A stretch of 64,000 nucleotides of DNA from Caryophanales bacterium UBA6259 (GTDB taxonomy: Bacteria > Bacillota > Bacilli > Tepidibacillales > Tepidibacillaceae): contig DJVJ01000051.1 in NCBI GenBank assembly GCA_002441135.1, positions 76,563-140,562 of the forward strand, written 5' to 3'. Each line of letters opens with the position of its first letter. The stretch's first letter is position 1. The notes beneath the pieces were generated by a model. It was not told the origin of the DNA, ran no database searches, and saw only the letters and a list, made by a program, of their open reading frames with translations. The position numbers were made by a program, and so were the translations under genes. Of this stretch, positions 45,220-53,983 are shown piece by piece.

Positions 45220-45780
45220 TTAGTTCCCTCCTTTTTGGGCGGAGGACTTTTTGTCACGCTTTAGAACAGCTGCAAGTAATAAGACAAAGATTAGAATTGC
45301 CGGGTGAAGATCAAGCATAATTAATAAGATAAAGCTAACCACGGTTAGAACAATAGAATAGCCCCAGCCTAAGCTATCTTTTGATTTAGAAAAGAAATCC
45401 CATGTTAGTGTAATCATCATCATGGCAACCACAGGTACTACCCCTCTAGACATACCAGCTACCCAAGGTTGATCTTTAAATGCAGATAGTGATGTTAATA
45501 GGATAATCATTAAGATAATCGTAGGCAGGATAGACGATAAAATGGCATTAAGCATCCCTATTTTACCTGCTACACGATAGCCAATATAGCCGGCCATTTT
45601 CGTGTTAATTGGCCCCGGTAAAGCATTTCCTAATGCTAATACATCGGCAAATTCCTCATCATCCATCCATTTAAATGTTTCAACAACTTCTTTATATACG
45701 AGTGGGATAGAGGATGGACCTCCACCATATCCCAGCATTCCTGATCGGAAAAATGCTACAAATAAATCAAAATGAACCAT
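45220..45780 (-). CDS. Chromate transporter, half-size subunit (first)
   Basis: This 186-residue CHR-domain protein is a paralogue of the next gene, with GMLGYGGGPSSIPLVYKE and LGNALPGPINTKMAGYIGY. The two genes are adjacent, and the products are expected to form an antiparallel pair exporting chromate or a related oxyanion. GAGGGGAAC lies before its ATG. It follows the GGT-like gene by 34 bases. Confidence 0.9.
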   Translation of the reverse strand: MVHFDLFVAFFRSGMLGYGGGPSSIPLVYKEVVETFKWMDDEEFADVLALGNALPGPINTKMAGYIGYRVAGKIGMLNAILSSILPTIILMIILLTSLSAFKDQPWVAGMSRGVVPVVAMMMITLTWDFFSKSKDSLGWGYSIVLTVVSFILLIMLDLHPAILIFVLLLAAVLKRDKKSSAQKGGN

Positions 45781-45814
45781 GTTCCCCTCTTCTTTCTATT
45801 GTTTTGTGTTAATT

Positions 45815-47425
45815 CTACCAAGCTGCGATTGCGCCATCGGTACGTGCTTCTGTGCCACCAGTTAATACGCCAGTTTCCTTATCACGAACGATTACCTGGC
45901 CACGTCCAAATCCGCCAGAATCTAAAGAAACTTCAATATCATGACCTAATCGAACAAGAGCTTGTGCGATTGCTTGAGGGAAGTGATGCTCGACTGTAAA
46001 TTTTTTCCCTTCCATCCATTGCCAACGAGGAGCATCTAATGCTGCTTGTGGATTTAAATGGAAATCAATCATATTCATCGCTACTTGTACATGGCCTTGT
46101 GGCTGCATGTAGCCACCCATTACCCCAAAAGGACCTACAGCTTCCGAATCTTTTGTAATAAAACCAGGGATAATAGTATGATATGTTTTCTTACCCGGCT
46201 CTAAACGATTCTCATGATTAGGATCTAGGGAGAAATCATGGCCACGATTTTGTAGGCCTATTCCAGTTCCCGGAACCACAATACCAGAACCAAAGCCCAT
46301 ATAATTGCTTTGAATAAAAGAAACCATATTTCCTTCACCATCAGCAGTAGCTAGATAAACCGTTCCACCACTAGGAGGTGTTCCAGGCTCTGGAGTAAGG
46401 GCCTTCTCGCCAATTAGGTTTCTTCTTGTATTCGCAAATTCCTCAGAAAGTAACTGTTCCACAGTAGTTGTCATCTTATTAGGGTCAGTAACATATTTCT
46501 TGCCATCTGCAAAAGCAAGCTTAATGGCTTCCATTTGTTTGTGATAAGAGTCCAAAGTATCTTTTCCACTAAATTCGTAACCTTTTAAAATATTTAATGC
46601 CATTAAAGCGACAATCCCTTGGCCATTTGGTGGAATCTCCCACACATCATATCCACGATAATTTACTTTAATCGGATTGACCCATTCCGCTTTATAGGCA
46701 GCTAAATCCCCATAAGAGAGAAATCCATTATATTTCTTAGAATAGGCATCAATTGCTTCAGCCAATTCTCCACGATAAAAGGCTTCTGCATTGGTTTCCG
46801 CAATCAAACGGAGTGTCTTTGCATGACCAGGTGACTTCCAGATCTCACCGATTTTTGGTGCCCGTCCATTAGGTGCAAAGGTATCAAACCAAGCATGAAA
46901 TTCCTCACCAGATAAGACCTGTTTGAATCGATCATAAGCTCTTCCCCAGTATTTAGCCAAAATTGGAGAAAGGGGATAGCCATCCTCCGCATATCGTATT
47001 GCAGGCTCTAAAACCTCTGTTAAAGGTAATTTACCAAACCGTTTGGATAATTCTGCCCAAGCACTTGGTGCACCTGGAACTGTGACTGGCTCCCAGCCAA
47101 AGGTTGGTATTTTTTCATGTCCACGTTTCTTCATTGCATCAATAGAAATGGTTTTAGGAGAAGGTCCACTAGCATTTAGTCCATGAAGCTCTCCTTTTGT
47201 CCAAACTAATGCAAAGGCATCGCTACCAATTCCGTTTGAGGTTGGTTCTACTACGGTTAAACAAGCAGCAGTAGCAATTGCAGCATCAATCGCATTACCG
47301 CCTTTTTTTAGAATATCTAATCCTGCCTGTGCAGCTAATGGCTGAGAGGTAGCGACCATACCGTTTTTAGCGATGGTTGCCATTCTTTGAGAAGCATAAG
47401 GATAATTTAATAAATCATAATTCAT
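45815..47425 (-). CDS. ywrD: Gamma-glutamyltransferase family protein (YwrD-like)
   Basis: This 536-residue Ntn-hydrolase has conserved GGNAIDAAIATAACLTVVEP near the N-terminus, and the putative nucleophile threonine in SGGTVYLATADGEGNMVSF. The substrate loop NYMGFGSGIVVPGTGIG follows. No signal peptide is visible, so it should be cytoplasmic, as for B. subtilis YwrD and unlike secreted Ggt. The true substrate is unknown. Start is ATG 47425 with GAGGTG six bases upstream; the frame to 47434 uses a GTG inside that site. Neighbours match ywrA, ywrB and ywrC. Confidence 0.9.
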   Translation of the reverse strand: MNYDLLNYPYASQRMATIAKNGMVATSQPLAAQAGLDILKKGGNAIDAAIATAACLTVVEPTSNGIGSDAFALVWTKGELHGLNASGPSPKTISIDAMKKRGHEKIPTFGWEPVTVPGAPSAWAELSKRFGKLPLTEVLEPAIRYAEDGYPLSPILAKYWGRAYDRFKQVLSGEEFHAWFDTFAPNGRAPKIGEIWKSPGHAKTLRLIAETNAEAFYRGELAEAIDAYSKKYNGFLSYGDLAAYKAEWVNPIKVNYRGYDVWEIPPNGQGIVALMALNILKGYEFSGKDTLDSYHKQMEAIKLAFADGKKYVTDPNKMTTTVEQLLSEEFANTRRNLIGEKALTPEPGTPPSGGTVYLATADGEGNMVSFIQSNYMGFGSGIVVPGTGIGLQNRGHDFSLDPNHENRLEPGKKTYHTIIPGFITKDSEAVGPFGVMGGYMQPQGHVQVAMNMIDFHLNPQAALDAPRWQWMEGKKFTVEHHFPQAIAQALVRLGHDIEVSLDSGGFGRGQVIVRDKETGVLTGGTEARTDGAIAAW

Positions 47426-47469
47426 TGCTTTCACCTCTTTAATTTTAATGTGTTTTAGATTGTAACATT

Positions 47470-47515
47470 ATTAACAAATGTTTTTAAAATAGCGTTAAAT
47501 ATTTCGTTTGTTAAT
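47470..47515. promoter_or_regulatory. Inverted repeat upstream of the GGT-like gene, possible Lrp/AsnC site
   Basis: ATTAACAAA (47470-47478) is perfectly complementary to TTTGTTAAT (47507-47515). It lies upstream of a minus-strand TACAAT (47464-47459) in the AT-rich gap between the regulator gene and the GGT-like gene. The adjacent Lrp/AsnC protein is a natural candidate binder. Confidence 0.4.
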
Positions 47516-47609
47516 TAAATTTAAAAAATAGACTAACATTGAAACGGTATATTAGTTAAGATTATAAAGGAAATAGACTGATTTATCTATACTTTTCTGC
47601 AATAAAGTG

Positions 47610-47635
47610 AAAAAAAGAAGAAGCAATTAACTTCT
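47610..47635 (-). terminator. Terminator of the Lrp/AsnC gene
   Basis: On the minus strand AGAAG pairs with CTTCT around a nine-base loop (TTAATTG plus flanks), followed by a long T-run. The stem is short. Confidence 0.55.
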
Positions 47636-47654
47636 CCCTTAATGAACTGGATTT

Positions 47655-48104
47655 TTACAATTTTAAGCCTGTCCGACTTTTAAATCGTCGTAACAGAATA
47701 TGACTCTCTACACGTGTAATTCCCTCTAAGCTATAAAGCTCCTCGTTAATAAAGGATTCTAACTTGCTAAAGTCCTCTACAAGCACGTGCATATGTAATG
47801 TACTAGGTCCGGTCATTTGATAGCAACTAGCCACATTTGGATGATTAGCTAGGTGCTCTGCAACTTCTACTAAGGATGCAGGATCACAATCGACCTCAAA
47901 AAAGGCAGATACATTTTTCCCAACCTTCTCTGAATTAATGACAACAGAAAATTTCTCTATTATACCATGCTCAATTAATTGATGAACCCTTTCACGAATA
48001 GCCACACGAGAAAGGTTCAGTTCTTTGCCAATATCAGCATAGGACATCCTGCCATTAGCCGTTAGTAATTGCAAAATTTGCTTATCCGTTTCATCAAGCT
48101 TCAT
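47655..48104 (-). CDS. ywrC: Lrp/AsnC-family regulator (YwrC-like)
   Basis: This 149-residue regulator has an N-terminal winged helix-turn-helix (DETDKQILQLLTANGRMSYA, then LNLSRVAIRERVHQL) and a C-terminal RAM domain (about residues 63-140). In B. subtilis the ywrC product controls the chromate pair ywrB-ywrA. Start ATG 48104 is chosen with GGTGA upstream. It overlaps the end of the transporter gene by 11 bases, so it may be partly co-transcribed with that operon. Confidence 0.9.
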   Translation of the reverse strand: MKLDETDKQILQLLTANGRMSYADIGKELNLSRVAIRERVHQLIEHGIIEKFSVVINSEKVGKNVSAFFEVDCDPASLVEVAEHLANHPNVASCYQMTGPSTLHMHVLVEDFSKLESFINEELYSLEGITRVESHILLRRFKSRTGLKL

Positions 48105-49380
48105 TGATTTCACCACGTTTCAAAAATTTTCTATGTCCGTAAAGAGTAAGTAATAAGGCTCCTGATGTAGCAACACTAATAATAATACTAATATTATCAC
48201 TATAAAATAGTTTAGAAAAGAAACCAGTAAAGATGCTCATTAGCCAAATAACAGGAACTTCACTCCCTATTTTTCCTTTCCAAAACAGTAACCAGAGATT
48301 AGGAAGAAGGGAAGAAGCATAGATTATTCCAAACCAAAAATAAAGCTGAAAAACAGTTGGTTGAAAGGCCTTTGTAACGTAAAACATGGATAAAATAAAT
48401 AAGAAGCCGAAAAGGGTATTTTTTATTGTCACTAACTTCTTTTGCGGTTCAAAATGGTTAACCATCGAGCTTATTTGAATAATAAAAGTAGAAATTATTG
48501 CCCCTAGTAGAAATAGAATAACAAATGTAAATAAAATAGGGGAGCTGATGCTTTGAAATAAATCATAGTAGATCGTATACACATTTTGAAATCCGCCTGT
48601 ATAGATCACAGCAAAAATTAAGGTAAAAAAGGAAAGTGGAATCGTTCCCCAGATAAAACCAGTTAGGATAAAGGTTTGCTTAAGCTTCCTCTGTTCAATT
48701 TTAGGGAGCTGATCCCACGTGGTAGGGTCAAGAAAAAATTGGCTTAAAAATATAAAAAAGATAGCCAATAAAAAATAAGGGAGCTCTTGGTTATTAATGA
48801 CAAATAAATAGGGGTGGTATAGCCTAACCCCCTCATAAATATGTTCGACACCCTTTAAGATGAAAAAATAGACCATTAAAACGACCAAAAGAAGAAGCAC
48901 AGAAGCGACCTTATAAATATGATGCCTAATAGATAAGGGAGTCTTCACAGCAAAGTAAAATAAAAGACCAATTACCGAAAATAAGAGAACACCATATTGT
49001 AATGGTAGATGAAAAATCGCGTAAAAAAGCATTGCACCAGCATCTACTTGAATATAAAGACTAGTTAACCCCACAAAAAACATAATCCATTGATGAAGCC
49101 GATAGCCTTTCTTGTCGGTATATTTATTTTCTAAAAAAGTGGATAAAGTGCATTTGTTGGAGCACTGTCTTTGTATAGTACTCGCAGGAAAGATAAAAGC
49201 AAAGATGGTTAGACTACCAATAAGTGAATAGCTAAATCCAGCTACAAGGCCGTAACGTAAAGTTGCCTCAGGAGCGATAAAGAAAGTAGTCCCTGTAATC
49301 CAACGAGATAATAGAACAATGGCACTAAGGGATGCACCCATTGTCGCGTAAATATTAATCCCAGTCAGGTTATGATTCAT
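48094..49380 (-). CDS. Divergent sodium:solute symporter (SSS)-like transporter
   Basis: This 428-residue protein has about 12 hydrophobic helices. The N-terminal part (SRWITGTTFFIAPEA, then GLVAGFSYSLIGSL) and the following TLSTFLENKYTDKKG resemble the TM1-TM3 region of SSS symporters such as PutP or PanF. It is shorter than typical members. The substrate is unknown. It overlaps the response-regulator gene by four bases, so the transporter is likely part of a three-gene unit with the two-component system. Confidence 0.65.
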   Translation of the reverse strand: MNHNLTGINIYATMGASLSAIVLLSRWITGTTFFIAPEATLRYGLVAGFSYSLIGSLTIFAFIFPASTIQRQCSNKCTLSTFLENKYTDKKGYRLHQWIMFFVGLTSLYIQVDAGAMLFYAIFHLPLQYGVLLFSVIGLLFYFAVKTPLSIRHHIYKVASVLLLLVVLMVYFFILKGVEHIYEGVRLYHPYLFVINNQELPYFLLAIFFIFLSQFFLDPTTWDQLPKIEQRKLKQTFILTGFIWGTIPLSFFTLIFAVIYTGGFQNVYTIYYDLFQSISSPILFTFVILFLLGAIISTFIIQISSMVNHFEPQKKLVTIKNTLFGFLFILSMFYVTKAFQPTVFQLYFWFGIIYASSLLPNLWLLFWKGKIGSEVPVIWLMSIFTGFFSKLFYSDNISIIISVATSGALLLTLYGHRKFLKRGEINEA

Positions 49381-50078
49381 GATTCACCCAACTCTCTATA
49401 GCCTTTTGGGGTCATATTCACTGTTTTGCGAAATAGATTACTGAAATAATGAAGGCTACTAAATCCGGTGATCTGGGCTATTTCCGAAATAGAATAATCC
49501 ATATGAGTAAGTAGTAGTATTTTTGCAATCTCAATTCGGTAATGTAGAAGATACTCGGAAAAGGATAAGCCTACTTCCTCACTAAATTTTCTACTTAAAT
49601 AAGATGCGTTCACATGAATGTTATTGGCGGCCATCGAGAGATTTAAACGTTCTCCATAATGCTCATGGATGTAAAGAATCGAATCGCGAACGATTTTCGA
49701 GTACTCCTTATCATGGGCGTTGGTATTATATTTGGAAACAACCTCTTTTAGTTCCTTTTCAATAATTGGCTTTGTTAAATATTCAGCAACTCCTAGTCTA
49801 ATGGCCCTCTGTGCAAAATGGAAATCCTGGTGAGCGGTAAGGATGACAATGTCTAATTTTGGATTACTCTTTTTTAATGCTTCTGCAATTTCTAAACCAG
49901 ATTTCCCGGGTAGTTCAATATCTAAAAAAGCAAGATGAAAGTTTACCCGTTTACTTAATTGTAGAGCCTGACTACTATCCATCGCTGTATAAATGTTACT
50001 AAGTGGAGTCATTGGTTTAATTAAAAACTCTAATTGCTCCAGAACAAATGGCTCGTCATCGACTAGTAAAATGTTCAT
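49377..50078 (-). CDS. Response regulator with AraC-type DNA-binding domain
   Basis: This 233-residue protein has a receiver domain (VDDEPFVLEQLEF start, phosphoacceptor Asp53 in LAFLDIELPGKSG, Lys in EYLTKPI) and a C-terminal AraC/XylS pair of helix-turn-helices (about residues 130-230, ITGFSSLHYFSNLFRKTV). This is the YesN type, normally partnered with a YesM/LytS-type kinase, which is the next gene upstream. Confidence 0.93.
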   Translation of the reverse strand: MNILLVDDEPFVLEQLEFLIKPMTPLSNIYTAMDSSQALQLSKRVNFHLAFLDIELPGKSGLEIAEALKKSNPKLDIVILTAHQDFHFAQRAIRLGVAEYLTKPIIEKELKEVVSKYNTNAHDKEYSKIVRDSILYIHEHYGERLNLSMAANNIHVNASYLSRKFSEEVGLSFSEYLLHYRIEIAKILLLTHMDYSISEIAQITGFSSLHYFSNLFRKTVNMTPKGYRELGES

Positions 50079-50851
50079 TCTTGCTCCTCCTCTTCGCTAT
50101 TTTCCATAATATAGGGCCAACGAATAAATACTTGAGTTCCTCCACCAGCTTTTGGCTTTAACACTAGTGAAATATCATTGCCAAAAAGCAGTTCTAAACG
50201 GCGATAAATATTGTATAACCCATGCCCTTTAAAAATTTCATCTGGGAAAGTGATGATTCTGTTTACTCCGACTCCATTATTAGATACCTCTAGCACAGCA
50301 TTTGGTGCTTCATGGGTAAAGGAGATAAATAAGCTTACTTGTCCAATTTTTTTTTCAATACCATGTTTAAAGGCATTCTCAATCAGGGTTTGAAGTAAGT
50401 AAGGAGGAACAAGAATCCTTTCTAAACCTTGCTCGATTTGGAAGTCTACCTTCAGGCGCTGTCCAAACCGGATTTGCTGAATAAATAAAAAGTTTTTTGC
50501 ATGATTTAATTCCTTTTCAAATGGAATTAATTGATCTTTAATTTGGTATCTAAAACGTAAAAACAGAGATAATTGCTCTAGTACTTCAATAAGCTGTTCT
50601 GTTTTTTTTAATCGTGCTAAGCTTAATAGCAAATTTACGGTATTAAATAAAAAATGAGGCTGTATTTGTTGATTTAATTGCATATATTCACTATGCTGTA
50701 ACTCTTTTTCTAAAATAACCTTTGTATTTTCATTTTTTAATAAACTAATTTCTTGTTCAAAGGAAAGCATTAATAATAAAATGATGGCACTAGCTAAAGG
50801 CATTAATATAGCAATAATAATAAAAGCCGTAAATAAATCATAGGTGATCAT
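50075..50851 (-). CDS. LytS/YesM-type sensor histidine kinase
   Basis: This 258-residue kinase has one N-terminal membrane segment (about residues 5-28), a coiled linker and the His_kinase-type phosphoacceptor motif LNQQIQPHFLFNTVNLL. The ATPase domain has LIENAFKHGIEKK (N box) and GHGLYNIYRRLELLFG (G box). There is no sizeable external sensor, so it may sense inside the membrane or through the transporter. I choose ATG 50851, because a 13-residue extension to 50890 lacks a ribosome site. Confidence 0.9.
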   Translation of the reverse strand: MITYDLFTAFIIIAILMPLASAIILLLMLSFEQEISLLKNENTKVILEKELQHSEYMQLNQQIQPHFLFNTVNLLLSLARLKKTEQLIEVLEQLSLFLRFRYQIKDQLIPFEKELNHAKNFLFIQQIRFGQRLKVDFQIEQGLERILVPPYLLQTLIENAFKHGIEKKIGQVSLFISFTHEAPNAVLEVSNNGVGVNRIITFPDEIFKGHGLYNIYRRLELLFGNDISLVLKPKAGGGTQVFIRWPYIMENSEEEEQE

Positions 50852-50944
50852 GCAGTAACACACTTCTTTCAGAATAGAAACTGTTAACAAGTTAAACGAC
50901 TGTTTATTGAGTTAAAGCGGTAGCATATCAATAAATTATCTTTT

Positions 50945-50953
50945 AGTATAGCA
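50945..50953 (-). promoter_or_regulatory. Extended -10 promoter of the kinase-regulator-transporter unit
   Basis: On the minus strand TGCTATACT (50953-50945) is a TG-extended -10, about 95 bases before the kinase ATG. No good -35 is seen. Confidence 0.4.
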
Positions 50954-50982
50954 TATCTTTATCCTACATTATAAACCTAAGT

Positions 50983-51020
50983 TAAAAAAATAAGTCTTTC
51001 TCGAGTCAGGAGAAAGACTT
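50983..51020 (-). terminator. Terminator of the peptide ABC transporter operon
   Basis: AAGTCTTTCTC and GAGAAAGACTT pair perfectly around a seven-base loop. On the minus strand the stem is followed by a T7 run, so it ends the oppBCDF-like operon. Confidence 0.92.
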
Positions 51021-51030
51021 AAAAGAGGGT

Positions 51031-52002
51031 CTATATCGATAATGTAATATGGCAAGCAACATGATGATCTTTACCAACCTGTTTCATCTCCGGCTCTTGA
51101 TGCTTACATAATTCAAAGGCATAAGGACACCGGGTATGGAAGCGACAGCCTGAAGGAGGATCAATCGGTGAAGGAACATCACCTTGTAAAATAATGCGCT
51201 CCTTCTTAATTTTCCTATTCGGCTCAGGAATCGCAGATAACAATGCTTTGGTATATGGGTGTTGTGTATTTTCAAACAAAGACTTCTTATCTGCTATCTC
51301 AACAATTTTCCCAAGATACATTACAATGACTCGATCAGAGATATGGCGTACTACCCCTAAATCATGGGATATAAATAAATAGGTTAGATCATGCTTTATT
51401 TGTAGCTCTTTTAATAGATTTAATACTTGTGCTTGAACAGAAACATCTAGTGCAGAAACGGCTTCATCACATACCACTAGCTTTGGCTCAACGGCTAATG
51501 CTCTAGCAATTCCTATCCGTTGACGCTGACCTCCACTAAATTCATGCGGAAAGCGGTCCATATGCTCTTCTTTAAGCCCAACTTGCTCAAGTAGCTCTAT
51601 AATTCGGGCTCTTCTTTCTTGTTTAGGGACTACATTTAAGGTCGCTAAGGCTTCCTCTAGAATCTGGCCAACTGTTTGACGAGGATTAAGGGAAGCATAA
51701 GGATCTTGAAATATAACCTGCAAGTCCTTCCGAATTTTCCGCATTTCGCTTTTATTTAATTGTAAAAGATCCTTATCTCCAAATTTTATTTCACCTGAGG
51801 TGGGTTCATCTAAACGAAGAATTGCTCTACCAGTAGTCGATTTTCCACAACCGGATTCCCCAACGATACTCACCGTTTCCCCTTGGCGAATGGTAAAGCT
51901 TACCCCATCAAGTGCTTTTACATGGTTTACTGTACGGCCAAGAATACCCCCTTTGATTGGAAAGTATTTTTTTAAATCTTTCACTTCTAATAACGGCTGC
52001 AT
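51031..52002 (-). CDS. Di/oligopeptide ABC transporter ATPase (OppF/DppF type)
   Basis: This 323-residue ATPase has Walker A GESGCGKST, signature FSGGQRQRIGIARAL, Walker B VVCDEAVSALD (Ala where Pro is usual) and the switch His in FISHDLGVVRH. The C-terminal oligopeptide domain has GCRFHTRCPYAFELC and a last Cys, the cysteine set that binds an Fe-S cluster in DppD/DppF relatives. It is the last gene of the minus-strand operon. Confidence 0.94.
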   Translation of the reverse strand: MQPLLEVKDLKKYFPIKGGILGRTVNHVKALDGVSFTIRQGETVSIVGESGCGKSTTGRAILRLDEPTSGEIKFGDKDLLQLNKSEMRKIRKDLQVIFQDPYASLNPRQTVGQILEEALATLNVVPKQERRARIIELLEQVGLKEEHMDRFPHEFSGGQRQRIGIARALAVEPKLVVCDEAVSALDVSVQAQVLNLLKELQIKHDLTYLFISHDLGVVRHISDRVIVMYLGKIVEIADKKSLFENTQHPYTKALLSAIPEPNRKIKKERIILQGDVPSPIDPPSGCRFHTRCPYAFELCKHQEPEMKQVGKDHHVACHITLSI

Positions 52003-52014
52003 TGGAATCCTCCT

Positions 52015-53031
52015 TTACTCTCCTACGACCTTCGTAGATAAATTTTCCTGCCATTCTTCTGTATATTTCCAGCAACGAATCTTTGATACCGGTCCAACTG
52101 CTTCTAGTTCTGGTTCTCTTTCAAAGCATAGTTCTGTGGCATAATCACAACGTGGTGCAAAGGAGCAACCAACAGGCATCTCATGTGGACTTGGTACTGT
52201 TCCTCTAATCGCGGCTAATTCTTCATCACTATCTACTCGGGGTATTGAATTCATTAGTGCCTCAGTATAGGGATGACCCGGATTATCAAAAAGGGAATCT
52301 GCATCTGTATATTCGACAACCTTACCAGCATACATCACAGCTACCTTATCACAGGTCTCCGCAATGACACCTAAGTCATGAGTAATCATAATAATCGCAG
52401 TTCCTAATTCCTTTTGAAGCTTCTTTAGAAGATCCAAAATTTGTGCCTGAATGGTTACGTCTAAGGCAGTAGTTGGTTCATCCGCGATTAATAATTCGGG
52501 ATTACAGGATAATGCCATTGCAATCATTACTCGCTGACGCATACCACCACTTAGCTCATGCGGCTCCTGCTTTGCTCGTTTTTCAGGAGAAGGAATACCG
52601 ACTAAACGAAGCATATCTACGGCTTTATCCCAAGCCTCTCTTCTTGGAAGTCCTTGATGAATTCGGATTGCTTCAGCAATTTGTTCACCAATTGAAAATA
52701 CGGGATTCAAGGAAGTCATTGGTTCTTGGAAGATCATTGAGATTTCGTTTCCACGAATTTCACGCATCGCTTCTTCCGATTTTTTTAATAGATTTTCTCC
52801 TTTAAAAATAATCTCTCCATCCACAATTTTACCTGGAGGAGTTGGAATTAAGCGCATTAAAGAAAGAGAGGTGATACTTTTTCCAGACCCTGATTCTCCA
52901 ACGATTCCTAAGGTTTCACCTCGTTTTAGAGTGAAATCAACACCATCAACCGCTTTAATTTCTCTACCTTCAGAATAAAAATAGGTTTTAAGGTTTCTAA
53001 TATTTAGAATTTCATCATTGATAAGTTCCAT
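52015..53031 (-). CDS. Di/oligopeptide ABC transporter ATPase (OppD/DppD type)
   Basis: This ATPase of about 338 residues has Walker A GESGSGKSI, signature LSGGMRQRVMIAMAL, Walker B LLIADEPTTALD and the C-terminal GCSFAPRCDYATELC peptide-transporter motif. Start ATG 53031 follows AAGGAGTGG; a longer frame to 53061 overlaps the permease gene. Confidence 0.94.
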   Translation of the reverse strand: MELINDEILNIRNLKTYFYSEGREIKAVDGVDFTLKRGETLGIVGESGSGKSITSLSLMRLIPTPPGKIVDGEIIFKGENLLKKSEEAMREIRGNEISMIFQEPMTSLNPVFSIGEQIAEAIRIHQGLPRREAWDKAVDMLRLVGIPSPEKRAKQEPHELSGGMRQRVMIAMALSCNPELLIADEPTTALDVTIQAQILDLLKKLQKELGTAIIMITHDLGVIAETCDKVAVMYAGKVVEYTDADSLFDNPGHPYTEALMNSIPRVDSDEELAAIRGTVPSPHEMPVGCSFAPRCDYATELCFEREPELEAVGPVSKIRCWKYTEEWQENLSTKVVGE

Positions 53032-53047
53032 TTGGTCCACTCCTTTC

Positions 53048-53968
53048 CTAGTTAAGATCAATCCGTTTATTTAAGAATCGGTAACTGATATCTACTGTTA
53101 AATTAACAAGTACAAAGATAATAGAAACAATTAAAATGCTCCCTTGCACGGCTGGGAAATCCCGCATTCGAATAGAGTCAATAATGAAACGGCCTAATCC
53201 ATTAATCGCAAAAACGGATTCTGTTAATACTGTCCCTCCTAATAGGGCACCAAACTGAAGACCGACAACGGTAATAACAGGGATAAGCGCATTTTTTAAA
53301 GCATGCTTATAAATAATTACTTTTTGCTTTACCCCTTTGGCCTTAGCTGTTCGAATATAGTCTTGACGAATAACCTCTAGCATACTTGATCTAGTCATTC
53401 TAGCAACAATGGCTGCTCCACCCGTACCTAAGGTAATGGCTGGTAGAACAACATGCATAAGTGTACCCCATCCAGCTACAGGGAATATGAGGAATTTTAC
53501 TGAGAACAACAAAATAAGCATTAATCCAAGCCAAAAGTTAGGAAGAGATACCCCTAATAAGGCAATAATCATAATCGAGATATCAGAGAAAGAGTATTGT
53601 TTTGTTGCTGAGATAATTCCAGCAAATACTCCTAAAACGACGGTAACAAAAATACTAGCAAGTGCTAATTGAAAGGTGATTGGGAAACGTACCATAATTT
53701 CGTCAAGCACAGGGCGGTTACTACGAATCGAGGTTCCTAAATCTCCCTGTAAAACCCCACCCATATAATTGGCGTATTGAACCATCAAAGGTTGGTCTAA
53801 TCCAAGCTTATGTCTTAAAAGCTCTACTTGCTCTGGAGTGGCACTCTCACCAGCTAATAATACGGCAGGGTCTCCAGGAACCATTTGCATAATTAAAAAT
53901 ACGACTAAGGTAACACCAAATAATACTGGAACTAATTGAAGTAAACGACGAATGATAAATACAAACAT
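53048..53968 (-). CDS. Di/oligopeptide ABC transporter permease (OppB/DppB type)
   Basis: This 306-residue permease has about six helices. It has the N-terminal RRLLQLVPVLFGVTLVVF, then MVPGDPA, and the EAA loop (YIRTAKAKGVKQ, then ALKNALIPVITVVG) that contacts the ATPases. Length is normal. Confidence 0.94.
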   Translation of the reverse strand: MFVFIIRRLLQLVPVLFGVTLVVFLIMQMVPGDPAVLLAGESATPEQVELLRHKLGLDQPLMVQYANYMGGVLQGDLGTSIRSNRPVLDEIMVRFPITFQLALASIFVTVVLGVFAGIISATKQYSFSDISIMIIALLGVSLPNFWLGLMLILLFSVKFLIFPVAGWGTLMHVVLPAITLGTGGAAIVARMTRSSMLEVIRQDYIRTAKAKGVKQKVIIYKHALKNALIPVITVVGLQFGALLGGTVLTESVFAINGLGRFIIDSIRMRDFPAVQGSILIVSIIFVLVNLTVDISYRFLNKRIDLN

Positions 53969-53983
53969 ACTGGAATCCCTCCT

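Noticed and set aside
45772..45999. Plus-strand 75-residue open frame over the start of the chromate transporter and the end of the GGT-like gene
   Set aside because: It overlaps two well-supported minus-strand genes and has no ribosome site or motif.
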